NCBI GenBank assembly: GCA_910587395.1
Contig: CAJULJ010000048.1
Coordinates: 1 to 19,248, forward strand
Source: an uncultured Oscillospiraceae bacterium
GTDB lineage: Bacteria > Bacillota > Clostridia > Oscillospirales > Oscillospiraceae
Reading direction: 5' to 3'
Length of the DNA stretch: 19,248 bases
The position numbers and the translations under genes were made by a program. Position 1 is the stretch's first letter; every line of letters starts with the position of its first letter. Shown piece by piece: positions 6,483 to 13,683 of the stretch. The notes below the pieces were generated by a model. The model made no database searches. It was not told the DNA's origin and saw only the letters and a list, made by a program, of their open reading frames with translations.

Positions 6483-7604
6483 ATGCTTCAATTTGACGAG
6501 TACCGGGTGAAGCTCAACAATTTAAAGCCTGACCTGGACGAGCTGGGCAAAGCTCTGGATCTGGAGAGCGCCGAGCGGGAGCTGGACGAGCTCCGCGCCC
6601 AGTCCGCCGCCGACGGCTTTTGGGACAACGTGGAGAAGGCCCGGAAGGTCCAGCAGCGCATCAGCAATCTGGAGGACAAGGTGAACGCCCAAGCCAAGCG
6701 GGAGAGCGCCTGGGACGACTTGATGACCCTGTGCGAGATGGGCAACGAGGAGGAGGATGAGTCTCTCATCCCCGAGGTGGAGAGCGGCTTTGAGGCCCTG
6801 CTCAAGGAGATGGAGACGGCCCGCCTGTCCACTCTGCTGTCCGGGGAGTACGACAATTCCACCGCCATCGTGTCCCTCCAGGCCGGGGCGGGGGGCACCG
6901 AGGCCCAGGACTGGGCCCAGATGCTCTACCGCATGTACACCCGCTGGGCAGAGCGCCATGGCTTCTCCTACTCCGTGCTGGACTACCAGGACGGGGACGA
7001 GGCGGGCATCAAGTCCGCCGCCATCCGCATTGAGGGGGACAACGCCTACGGCTATCTCAAGAGCGAGCACGGCGTCCACCGCTTGGTGCGCATCTCCCCC
7101 TTTGACGCCAACGCCCGGCGGCAGACCTCCTTCGCCGCGGTGGAGGTCATGCCCGAGCTGGACGACAGCGTGGAGGTGGAAATCCGGGACGAGGACATCG
7201 AGCGTCAGGTGTACCGCTCCTCCGGCGCGGGCGGCCAGCACATCAACAAGACCTCCTCCGCCGTGCGCCTGATCCACAAGCCCACGGGCATCGTGGTGTC
7301 CTGCCAGACGGAGCGCTCCCAGTTCCAGAACGAGGACACCTGTATGCGGATGCTGCGCTCCAAGCTGATGCAGATCAAGGAGCAGGAGCACCTGGACAAA
7401 ATCTCCGACATCAAGGGCGTACAGCTCAAAATCGAGTGGGGCAGCCAGATCCGATCCTACGTGTTCATGCCCTACCAGCTGGTGAAGGACAACCGCACCG
7501 CTTTTGAGACGTCCAACGTCAACGGCGTCATGGACGGAGATCTGGACGGGTTCATCAACGCCTATCTCACCGCAGCCGCCACCGGCAGCTGGGCCACAAA
7601 GTGA
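6483..7604 (+). CDS. prfB: Peptide chain release factor 2
   Basis: Class I release factor that reads UGA/UAA stop codons on the ribosome and triggers hydrolysis of the peptidyl-tRNA. The product has 373 residues: a coiled-coil-rich N-terminal domain, the RF2 stop-recognition tripeptide SPF at 205-207, and the catalytic GGQ at 250-252 within SSGAGGQHINKTSSAVR. ATG 6483 is preceded by GGAAGGA; an in-frame TTG at 6459 is possible but overlaps the ribosome-site region. In many bacteria this gene has an in-frame UGA at codon 26 and needs a +1 shift at CUU-UGA-C; here codons 25-26 are CTG-GAT (6555-6560) and the frame is open throughout, so that feedback control is absent. It has its own promoter and terminator and is monocistronic. 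Confidence 0.97.
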   Translation: MLQFDEYRVKLNNLKPDLDELGKALDLESAERELDELRAQSAADGFWDNVEKARKVQQRISNLEDKVNAQAKRESAWDDLMTLCEMGNEEEDESLIPEVESGFEALLKEMETARLSTLLSGEYDNSTAIVSLQAGAGGTEAQDWAQMLYRMYTRWAERHGFSYSVLDYQDGDEAGIKSAAIRIEGDNAYGYLKSEHGVHRLVRISPFDANARRQTSFAAVEVMPELDDSVEVEIRDEDIERQVYRSSGAGGQHINKTSSAVRLIHKPTGIVVSCQTERSQFQNEDTCMRMLRSKLMQIKEQEHLDKISDIKGVQLKIEWGSQIRSYVFMPYQLVKDNRTAFETSNVNGVMDGDLDGFINAYLTAAATGSWATK

Positions 7605-7605
7605 T

Positions 7606-7642
7606 AAAAAAGGGCTCCGGTCACAGAATCGGGGCCCTTTTT
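7606..7642 (+). terminator. prfB terminator
   Basis: Arms 7607-7619 and 7630-7642 pair over 13 positions with one T-G wobble; loop of 10 nt; A-tract before and T-tract after. Confidence 0.9.
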
Positions 7643-7692
7643 ATGACTAAAAAGGATTCAGAGAGAAATTTGGACAAACTGTGCAAATGTGG

Positions 7693-7721
7693 TTGAAAAA
7701 GAAGAGAAATATTTGTATAAT
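7693..7721 (+). promoter_or_regulatory. Promoter for the nucleotidase-LysM gene
   Basis: TTGAAA at 7693-7698, 17 bp, TATAAT at 7716-7721; the leader to the ATG is about 70 nt. Confidence 0.85.
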
Positions 7722-7796
7722 AGCAGGGACAGCCGGTCAGCCTGTAGTTGAGAAGGGCAGGCCGGACTGAAAGAAAATGAAGGGAAAGGTGAGCAA

Positions 7797-9773
7797 ATGA
7801 AAGCAAAAAGCAAGCTTCTGGCACTGCTGCTGGCGCTGGTCATGGTGTTCGGCCTGATGGTCCCCGCTTTCGCGGCGGACGCAGACGCTGACAAAGAAAC
7901 GACCGACACCGTCGAGAGCACCGAAGCGGATGCCGAGGACAAGGACGAGGCTGAGGCCGAACCGGAGGAGTCCGCCGCGGCGGACGAAGACAGCTCCGCT
8001 GAGGCGGAGCTGAAGGACGTGATCGTCATCCTCCACACCAACGACGTACACGGCGGCATCGAGGGCTACGCCAAGCTGGCGGCGCTCAAGGCCGAGTACG
8101 AGGCCAAGGGCGCTGTGGTGCTGCTGATGGACGCCGGCGATTTCAGCCAGGGCGAGACCAGCGTCAGCGTCTCCGAGGGAGCCACCGCCGTCGAACTGAT
8201 GAACCTGGTGGGCTACGATGTGGCTGCCCCCGGCAACCATGAGTTCGACTACGGCTACGCCAACCTGAAGGAGCTGGAGAAGGCCGCTGACTTCCCCATC
8301 CTGGCCGCCAACATCAAGTACGAGGGCAAGACCGCCTTTGGCGATCACATCGTGCTGGCCGCCGGTGAGAAGAAGGTCGGCGTGTTCGGCCTGGACACCC
8401 CCGAGACCGCTACCAAGGCCCATCCCGCTAAGATCGCGGGCGTCACCTTCGCGGGCGGCAAGGACATGTACGCTCTGGCTCAGGCCGAGGTGGAGGCGCT
8501 CCAGGACGAGGGCTGTGACTACATCATCTGCCTGGGCCATCTGGGCATCGACGATGAGTCCGCCGCCGAGGGCAACCGCTCCATCGACCTGTTGAAGGAA
8601 GTCACCGGCATCGACGTGTTCATCGACGGCCACTCCCACTCCACTCTGGAGCAGGTTAAGGCGGCCACCGACGGCACCGGCAAGGTGGGTGACACCTACC
8701 TGACCTCCACCGGCACCAAGCTGGCCAACGTGGGCTGCGTCACCCTGGACGGCGAGACCATCACCGTGGAGAACATCGATATCAGCGAGTATGAGTCCGC
8801 CGCCGAGGACATCGCCGCCCGGGCCAAGGAGATCCGGGACGAGATTGAGAAAGAGTACGGCGCCACCTTCGCCACCTCTGAGGTGGACCTGAACGGCGAC
8901 CGCGACCCCGGCAACCGCACCGAGGAGACCAACCTGGGCGACCTGATTACCGACGCCATGGTGTGGCTGGTCACCAAGGACGGCGGCCTGGAGGTGGATG
9001 ACGACCATGTGGTGGCCATCACCAACGGCGGCGGCATCCGTGCGGCCATCGAGAAGGGCGACATCACCAAGAACGACGTGAACACGGTGCTGCCCTTCGG
9101 CAACACCGTGGCCGTGGTCTATGTCACCGGCGAGGAGCTGCTGGAGGCGCTGGAGGCTTCCACCTACTGCACTCCCACCGCCGTGGGCGGCTTCCCCCAG
9201 ATCGCCGGCATGAACATCACCGTGGACACCACCAAGGAATTTGACGAGGGCGACCTGTACCCCGATACCACCTATCACGCCCCCGCCTCCATCCAGCGCG
9301 TGAGCGTGGACTCCGTCAATGGCAATGAGTTCTCCCTGACCGACACCTACGCGGTCATCAGCAACGACTTCTGCGCCGCCGGCGGCGATACCTACTATGC
9401 CTTCTCCGTGGCCACCGTGGTTGACACCGGCGTGGCGCTGGACGTGGCGCTGATGCAGTATATCACCGAGGAGCTGGAGGGCACTATTGGCGAAGCATAT
9501 GCTGAGCCTGCCGGCCGCATCACCGTGGTGAAGGCTGCTGTGGAGCCTGAACCCGAGCCCGAGCCTGAACCCACGCCCGAGCCGGAGCCGACTCCCGAGC
9601 CCCAGCCCGAGGGCACCTACACCGTGGTCCGCGGCGACAACCTGTGGAAGATCGCCAAGGCCCAGTATGGCAGCGGCGCCAAATGGACCGTCATCTACGA
9701 GGCCAATAAGGATGCCATCAAGAACGCCAACCAGATCTGGCCGGGCCAAGTCCTGGTGATCCCTGCGGCGTAA
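7797..9773 (+). CDS. Secreted 5'-nucleotidase / 2',3'-cyclic phosphodiesterase-type enzyme with C-terminal LysM
   Basis: Exported metallophosphoesterase of the UshA/YfkN class, 658 residues. A signal peptide (1-26, cleavage after AFA) leads into an acidic Asp/Glu/Ala linker (27-72). The metallophosphatase domain carries the dimetal-site motifs HTNDVHGG (80-87), GDFSQG (114-119), GNHEFD (146-151) and GHSHS (278-282). The 5'-nucleotidase C-terminal substrate domain shows TNLGDLI (378-384), NGGGIRA (410-416), PFGN (433-436) and NDFCAAGGD (523-531). A Glu-Pro repeat linker (about 583-605) ends in a LysM module (about 607-656, VVRGDNLWKIA to WPGQVLVIP). It probably hydrolyses extracellular nucleotides for phosphate or nucleoside salvage while held on peptidoglycan by LysM; the exact substrate is not shown. 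ATG 7797 has AAAGGTGA upstream. Single-gene unit. Confidence 0.93.
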   Translation: MKAKSKLLALLLALVMVFGLMVPAFAADADADKETTDTVESTEADAEDKDEAEAEPEESAAADEDSSAEAELKDVIVILHTNDVHGGIEGYAKLAALKAEYEAKGAVVLLMDAGDFSQGETSVSVSEGATAVELMNLVGYDVAAPGNHEFDYGYANLKELEKAADFPILAANIKYEGKTAFGDHIVLAAGEKKVGVFGLDTPETATKAHPAKIAGVTFAGGKDMYALAQAEVEALQDEGCDYIICLGHLGIDDESAAEGNRSIDLLKEVTGIDVFIDGHSHSTLEQVKAATDGTGKVGDTYLTSTGTKLANVGCVTLDGETITVENIDISEYESAAEDIAARAKEIRDEIEKEYGATFATSEVDLNGDRDPGNRTEETNLGDLITDAMVWLVTKDGGLEVDDDHVVAITNGGGIRAAIEKGDITKNDVNTVLPFGNTVAVVYVTGEELLEALEASTYCTPTAVGGFPQIAGMNITVDTTKEFDEGDLYPDTTYHAPASIQRVSVDSVNGNEFSLTDTYAVISNDFCAAGGDTYYAFSVATVVDTGVALDVALMQYITEELEGTIGEAYAEPAGRITVVKAAVEPEPEPEPEPTPEPEPTPEPQPEGTYTVVRGDNLWKIAKAQYGSGAKWTVIYEANKDAIKNANQIWPGQVLVIPAA

Positions 9774-9783
9774 ACGGATACAT

Positions 9784-9815
9784 AAAAAGTCCCGGCCGTC
9801 CGGCCGGGACTTTTT
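9784..9815. terminator. Bidirectional terminator between nucleotidase and LCP genes
   Basis: Perfect 14-bp stem, arms 9784-9797 and 9802-9815 (AAAAAGTCCCGGCC and its complement), 4-nt loop. Confidence 0.93.
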
Positions 9816-9818
9816 ATG

Positions 9819-10844
9819 TTACGGGTGCACGATGTGCAGCGCTTTGGCGGGGACCTGCTCCTGGTAGATGCCCAGGCTGTTGACCAGCGCCAGCACGGAC
9901 TGGTCGTCCAGCTGCCAGTAGGGGCTGATCCACTCGCCCTCCAGTGAGCCGGTGGTGAGGGCTGTGTCCAGGTCCATGCCGATGGCCTGGGTGGCGAAGT
10001 AAACCATGTCGCTCAGGGGCATGGTGGTGCGGACGTACTGGCTGAAGGTGTTGATGAGGGAGGTAACGTTGCCCACATTAGAGGGGGTGATGGTCTGCTT
10101 GGCCAGGGCCACCAGGAAGGCCCGCTGGGTGGCGGCCCGGCCGATGTCGGCGCTGGCGTAGCAGTTGCGGCAGCGCATGACGCCCTCCGCCTTTTTGCCG
10201 TCCAGGAGCTGGTAGCCCGCAGGGATGTGGATGTGCAGGTCCTGATAGGGATCCTCGTAGTCCATGTCAACCGGCACGTTGAAGTATACTCCGCCGATCT
10301 GATTGACGATGGAGGAGAAAGCCTTCAAATTGACCGATACCCAGTAGTCGATGGGTACGCCCAGCAGGTCATGGACGGCGTCCGCAACGGCCTGCTCGCC
10401 GCCGGCATAGGTGGCGTTGATCTTCTGGTACTTGCCGTTGTAGTAGACCACCGTGTCCCGGGGGACGGAAATCAGAGAGGCGGTTTTGGCCTGGGTGTCG
10501 AACACGCCCAGCATGATGGTGTCGGTGCCGCCCTGGTCGGCCACGCCCAGCAGCAGGCAGGTGAACACGCCGTCCCGGCGGTTGAGCACCAGATCATCGG
10601 AGGCAGGCTCAGGGGAGTTGTCCGGGGTGTCCGTCTCCACAGGAGGGGAGGAGGGGTCCGTGTGGCGGTTGGGATTGATGGTGACCTGACTGTCCACCTC
10701 GGGCTCTGGGGCGAAGATGTTTACGGCGGCGAAGCCCACCACGATGATGAGGGAGAGGGAGAACAGCACGATGTACAGGCCCCTGGCCAGCCGCGGGAGG
10801 AAGCTGGATTTGCGCTTTGCAGCGCGTTTGGGTGATTTGCCCAT
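9819..10844 (-). CDS. LytR-CpsA-Psr (LCP) family cell-wall glycopolymer transferase
   Basis: LCP enzymes attach teichoic acid or other polyprenyl-linked glycopolymers to peptidoglycan outside the membrane. The product has 341 residues: a basic cytoplasmic N-terminus (GKSPKRAAKRKSS), one membrane segment (about 21-44), a Pro/Ser/Thr-rich linker (about 50-80), then the LCP domain. Family landmarks are LLLGVADQGGTDTIMLGVFD, the arginine and aspartate of SVPRDTVV, the KINATYAGG block, the INQIGGVYFNVP-like segment and the late RCRNCYASADIGR motif, whose arginines contact the pyrophosphate in known structures. Start: ATG 10844 has AAAGGAT at good spacing; ATG 10853 is in frame but is part of that ribosome site. 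Polymer substrate is unknown. Single gene from its own promoter. Confidence 0.93.
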   Translation of the reverse strand: MGKSPKRAAKRKSSFLPRLARGLYIVLFSLSLIIVVGFAAVNIFAPEPEVDSQVTINPNRHTDPSSPPVETDTPDNSPEPASDDLVLNRRDGVFTCLLLGVADQGGTDTIMLGVFDTQAKTASLISVPRDTVVYYNGKYQKINATYAGGEQAVADAVHDLLGVPIDYWVSVNLKAFSSIVNQIGGVYFNVPVDMDYEDPYQDLHIHIPAGYQLLDGKKAEGVMRCRNCYASADIGRAATQRAFLVALAKQTITPSNVGNVTSLINTFSQYVRTTMPLSDMVYFATQAIGMDLDTALTTGSLEGEWISPYWQLDDQSVLALVNSLGIYQEQVPAKALHIVHP

Positions 10845-10914
10845 AAAAAGCATCCTTTCAAGAAGAGGGGTGCGTCGAACCCACTCGCATTATGTCAACT
10901 GTGCAGTGTCCCTT

Positions 10915-10943
10915 AGTATAGCGGAGTTTGCTGGAAAAAACAA
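10915..10943 (-). promoter_or_regulatory. Promoter of the LCP gene
   Basis: On the minus strand TTGTTT (10938-10943), 17 bp, TATACT (10915-10920); leader to the ATG about 65 nt. Confidence 0.7.
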
Positions 10944-10990
10944 GGGGGAGCAGATTAAGAAATGGTAAATAAATTGCAAGAAATCCATCC

Positions 10991-11019
10991 TTGACATTGT
11001 GCGCTCTGACCGTTACAAT
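10991..11019 (+). promoter_or_regulatory. Promoter of the ABC importer operon
   Basis: TTGACA at 10991-10996, 17 bp, TACAAT at 11014-11019. A 23-bp palindrome overlaps the spacer and -10. Confidence 0.88.
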
Positions 11020-11025
11020 CAGAGC
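11003..11025. promoter_or_regulatory. Candidate operator palindrome over the importer promoter
   Basis: GCTCTGA (11003-11009) and TCAGAGC (11019-11025) form a perfect 7-bp inverted repeat around a 9-bp centre that holds most of the -10. A repressor bound here would block RNA polymerase. The cognate regulator is not in the window. Confidence 0.5.
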
Positions 11026-11087
11026 TGTAGCATTTCATACCATTTGAGTGGGAAATTTCCCGCCCGACCGAGAAAGGAACGTTGACC

Positions 11088-12176
11088 ATGAAGTATAAAA
11101 AGCTTTCGGCTCTGCTGGCCGCCGCGCTGCTGTTCACCCTGTGTGCCTGCAAGCCGGCGGCGGAGAATCCGTCCGGCGCGCCCTCTGAGGCAGGGGCCGC
11201 CTCTGAGGAGCCCTCTCAGGAGCCTTCCGCCGAATCCTCCGAAACTGCCGGCCCTGCCGGTGACATGGGACCCGGCGTCCGTCTGGCGGTGCTGTCCGGC
11301 CCCACCGGCGTGGGTGCGGCCAAGCTGCTGGATAATATCGACAACAACGGCGCCGCTCTTCAGGGGAGCGGTTACACCTACGCCATCGCCAATGACAACA
11401 GCGAGCTGGTGGCGGGGCTCACCGGTTCCAACCCGGAGTTCGATATTGCCACCGTGGCCTCCAACGTGGCGGTGAACCTGTACAACAAAACCGACGGCGG
11501 CGTGAAGATTATCGCCGTGGGCACCCTGGGGGTCCTCCACATTCTGGAGGGCGGCGGAGGCACGTCCATCAATTCCATGGCCGACCTGGCGGGCAGGACC
11601 ATCTATGCCGCCGGACAGGGGGCCAACCCGGAATATGTCCTGCGCTATCTGTTGAAGGAGAACGACCTGGACGATGTGGAGGTCGTCTTTGCCGACGCCG
11701 GCGAGATCAGCGCCAAGCTGCTCAGCGGCGAGATCGAGTGCGCCATGCTGCCTGTTCCCGCCGCCACCGCCGCCATCGCCAAAGGCGAGGGCAAGGTGCG
11801 CCAGGCCATCGATCTGACCGAGGCGTGGGACTCCCTGCGCAACGGTAGCCAGCTCATTATGACCGCCGTGGTGGCCCGGACGGAGTTTGTGGAGACCTAT
11901 CCGGACCGGGTGGAGGCCTTCCTGACCGATTACGAGGCGTCCATCGACTATGTGAACGGGAATATCGACGAGGCGGCGGAGATCATCGCCGCGCTGGGCA
12001 TCACACCCAGCGCGGGCATTGCCAGGCAGGCCATTCCCCAGTGTCATCTGGTTTTTATGGCCGGAACGGACATGGTGGCCTCCATTTCGGATTACTATTC
12101 CGTGCTGTACTCCATTGACCCCGCCGCCGTGGGAGGCAGTCTGCCTGACGACAATATTTATTGGATGGGCAAGTGA
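11088..12176 (+). CDS. ABC transporter substrate-binding lipoprotein (SsuA/ThiY/NMT1-like)
   Basis: Extracytoplasmic solute receptor of 362 residues. A lipoprotein signal peptide ends in the lipobox LCAC, with the lipidated cysteine near residue 23, followed by a Ser/Glu/Pro/Ala-rich tether to about residue 60. The periplasmic-binding fold begins at VRLAVLSGPTGVGAAKLLDN and continues with AGLTGSNPEFDIATVASNVAVNLYN, a SMADLAGRTIYAAGQGANPEYVLRY-type block, and LLSGEIECAMLPVPAATAA; this is the pattern of the NMT1/SsuA group that binds sulfonates, nitrate or thiamine precursors. The ligand cannot be told here, and no TPP or other riboswitch is seen in the leader. ATG 11088 follows GAAAGGAAC. It heads an operon with the permease and ATPase. 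Confidence 0.9.
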   Translation: MKYKKLSALLAAALLFTLCACKPAAENPSGAPSEAGAASEEPSQEPSAESSETAGPAGDMGPGVRLAVLSGPTGVGAAKLLDNIDNNGAALQGSGYTYAIANDNSELVAGLTGSNPEFDIATVASNVAVNLYNKTDGGVKIIAVGTLGVLHILEGGGGTSINSMADLAGRTIYAAGQGANPEYVLRYLLKENDLDDVEVVFADAGEISAKLLSGEIECAMLPVPAATAAIAKGEGKVRQAIDLTEAWDSLRNGSQLIMTAVVARTEFVETYPDRVEAFLTDYEASIDYVNGNIDEAAEIIAALGITPSAGIARQAIPQCHLVFMAGTDMVASISDYYSVLYSIDPAAVGGSLPDDNIYWMGK

Positions 12177-12179
12177 ATT

Positions 12180-12201
12180 CCTTTTTCTTGTAAGAAAAAG
12201 G
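12180..12201 (+). other. Intercistronic hairpin between binding protein and permease
   Basis: CCTTTTTCTT (12180-12189) and AAGAAAAAGG (12192-12201) are exact complements; in RNA this gives a 9-10 bp stem with a small loop, beginning four bases after the stop codon. No T-run follows, so it is not a classical terminator. It may protect the 3' end of the abundant lipoprotein message or attenuate the downstream genes. The rest of the 159-bp gap shows no gene. Confidence 0.5.
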
Positions 12202-12335
12202 AGATGCACTGAGAAAGCGAATGCTCCGATCCGTTTCACAGCGGGACAAAAAGGAACCGGAAAAGGACTTTTAGGCCGTTTTCACAGTGGTTATAACTGC
12301 TAGGCGTCCGCACGGCGGCGAGATGTGGGAGGAGT

Positions 12336-13070
12336 ATGAAGAGAGTTCAACGAATCGTCATACCGCTGGTGTTCTGGCTGGCGGTGTGGCAGCTGGCTTC
12401 CCTGACTGTGGGGCGGGAGCTGTTGCTGCCCTCGCCCCTCCGGGTGGGGGAGAGTCTGCTTGCGCTGTCTCGGACGGCTGACTTCTGGCTGTCCGTGGGG
12501 GCCACCCTGGGACGGGTGTTCCTGGGGCTGGCCTGGGGAGCGCTGATGGGGACGGCGTTGGCCTTCCTCACCCACTTCTCCCGCTGGGCGGACCGGATTA
12601 TTTCCCCCGCCGTCCGGGTGGTGCGGGCCACGCCGGTGGTGTCCTTTATCCTGCTGGTATATCTGTGGGTGCCCCGGTGGGCGATTCCCTGGGTTATCGC
12701 GGGGCTGATGGTGCTGCCGGTGGTGTGGGGCTCTCTGTCGGCGGGGCTGTCCAGCCTGGACGGCAAGCTGCTGGAGTTTGCCCGTGCCTACCGCTTTTCC
12801 CGGCTTAAAACCCTGCGGCTGGTCTATCTGCCCACTCTGCGGCCCCACGTTTCCGCAGGGCTGCTCACCGCCTTCGGTCTGGCCTGGAAGTCCGGGGTGG
12901 CGGCGGAGGTCATCTGCCCGCCCGCCCAGGCCATCGGCTCCCGCATCCAGCAGGCAAAGCTGGGACTGGAGACGGCGGACTTGTTCGCTTGGACCCTTAG
13001 CATTATCATGCTGTCTCTGGTGCTGGAGGGGATGCTCCGCCGGGGACTGGAAAGGGGGAACCAGGTGTGA
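12336..13070 (+). CDS. ABC transporter permease (SsuC/TauC/ThiX-like)
   Basis: Inner-membrane channel subunit of 244 residues with about six hydrophobic segments (near 6-26, 55-78, 90-115, 118-136, 175-195 and 210-232). The binding-protein-dependent transport motif that docks on the ATPase is visible as EFARAYRFSRLKTLRLVYLPTLRPH (shown in part; about residues 147-170), a variant EAA loop. The length and the WKSGVAAEVI segment fit the BPD_transp_1 permeases of sulfonate, nitrate or thiamine-precursor importers. ATG 12336 has GGGAGGAG upstream. Its stop overlaps the GTG start of the ATPase gene (GTGA, 13067-13070). No firm internal promoter is seen in the gap before it. Confidence 0.92.
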   Translation: MKRVQRIVIPLVFWLAVWQLASLTVGRELLLPSPLRVGESLLALSRTADFWLSVGATLGRVFLGLAWGALMGTALAFLTHFSRWADRIISPAVRVVRATPVVSFILLVYLWVPRWAIPWVIAGLMVLPVVWGSLSAGLSSLDGKLLEFARAYRFSRLKTLRLVYLPTLRPHVSAGLLTAFGLAWKSGVAAEVICPPAQAIGSRIQQAKLGLETADLFAWTLSIIMLSLVLEGMLRRGLERGNQV

Positions 13071-13648
13071 TAGAGGTGCGGGAATTAACGCTCCGTTATG
13101 GGGATAAGCTGGTGCTGGACCGCTTTTCTCTGGAGATTCCCGATCGGGGGCTCACCGCCCTCAGCGGGCCCTCTGGCTGCGGCAAAACCACCCTGCTGCG
13201 CGCGATGGCAGGGCTGGCAGAGGCGGAGAGCGGCGCCGTGTCCGGCATGGACCCTGCCCGGACGGCCGTTCTGTTCCAGGAGGACCGCCTTCTGCCCTGG
13301 CGGACTGTGTCCCAGAACATCACCGACGTGCTCCCCAGGGGCCGCAGGGGTGAGACGGCGGACTGGCTGGCCTTCGCGGAGCTGGAGGGAGAGGAGAATG
13401 CGTATCCCTCAGCCCTGTCCGGCGGTATGGCCCGACGGCTGGCGCTGGCGAGATGTACGGCGCTGGGCGGGGACCTGCTTTTGCTGGACGAGCCCTTCGC
13501 CGGGGTGGACCAGGAGCGGACCGCCCGCATTCTGGAGCGGCTGCGGGGGCTGGATGTGCCCGTCGTCATGGCCACCCATCAGCCCCAGGTGCTGGCGGCC
13601 TGCGACGCTATCATTGCCCTGGATGGCCCGCCGCTGAAGCGGGTATAA
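13067..13648 (+). CDS. ABC transporter ATP-binding protein (SsuB/TauB/ThiZ-like)
   Basis: Cytosolic ATPase of 193 residues powering the importer. Motifs in order: Walker A GPSGCGKT (34-41), Q-loop FQEDRLLPW, signature LSGGMARR, Walker B LLLLDEPFAGVD with the catalytic glutamate, and the switch histidine in ATHQ. The protein stops soon after the H-loop and is shorter than the ~240-260 residues common in this family; the frame is clean and the terminator follows at once, so it looks like a naturally compact form, not a broken gene. GTG 13067 overlaps the permease stop and has AAAGGGGG upstream, indicating translational coupling. Substrate as for the binding protein: unknown. Confidence 0.95.
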   Translation: MIEVRELTLRYGDKLVLDRFSLEIPDRGLTALSGPSGCGKTTLLRAMAGLAEAESGAVSGMDPARTAVLFQEDRLLPWRTVSQNITDVLPRGRRGETADWLAFAELEGEENAYPSALSGGMARRLALARCTALGGDLLLLDEPFAGVDQERTARILERLRGLDVPVVMATHQPQVLAACDAIIALDGPPLKRV

Positions 13649-13682
13649 AAAGTTCCCTGCCGCACACGGCAGGGAACTTTTT
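13647..13682. terminator. Bidirectional terminator between importer operon and rlmB operon
   Basis: Perfect 16-bp stem (13647-13662 with 13667-13682, core GTTCCCTGCCG), 4-nt loop, flanked by A5 and T5. Ends both the plus-strand ABC operon and the minus-strand rlmB operon. Confidence 0.94.
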
Positions 13683-13683
13683 G

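Noticed and set aside
9538..9606. Short tandem repeat (GAGCCxGAxCCC-like) as a non-coding repeat element
   Set aside because: It is in frame and encodes the Glu-Pro spacer before LysM, a common linker type.
7737..9749. Open frame of 670 codons on the minus strand across the nucleotidase gene
   Set aside because: It is the antisense of a GC-rich gene with strong codon bias; the translation is low-complexity Gly/Val/His/Leu without domains, while the plus strand has signal peptide, catalytic motifs and LysM.
10981..11087. TPP riboswitch in front of the ThiXYZ-like importer
   Set aside because: The leader after 11026 is only about 60 nt and lacks the conserved CUGAGA thi-box; nothing resembles the aptamer.
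11019..12239. Open frame of 406 codons on the minus strand over the substrate-binding protein gene
   Set aside because: Same antisense pattern; the plus strand carries a lipobox and a solute-binding fold.
12221..12274. 17-codon ORF in the gap between binding protein and permease
   Set aside because: ATG has no properly spaced ribosome site, and the peptide is short and lysine/glutamate-rich with no support.
13067..13648. ABC ATPase gene as a truncated pseudogene because of its short length
   Set aside because: All motifs through the H-loop are present, the stop is followed directly by a perfect terminator, and no continuing homologous frame lies beyond it.
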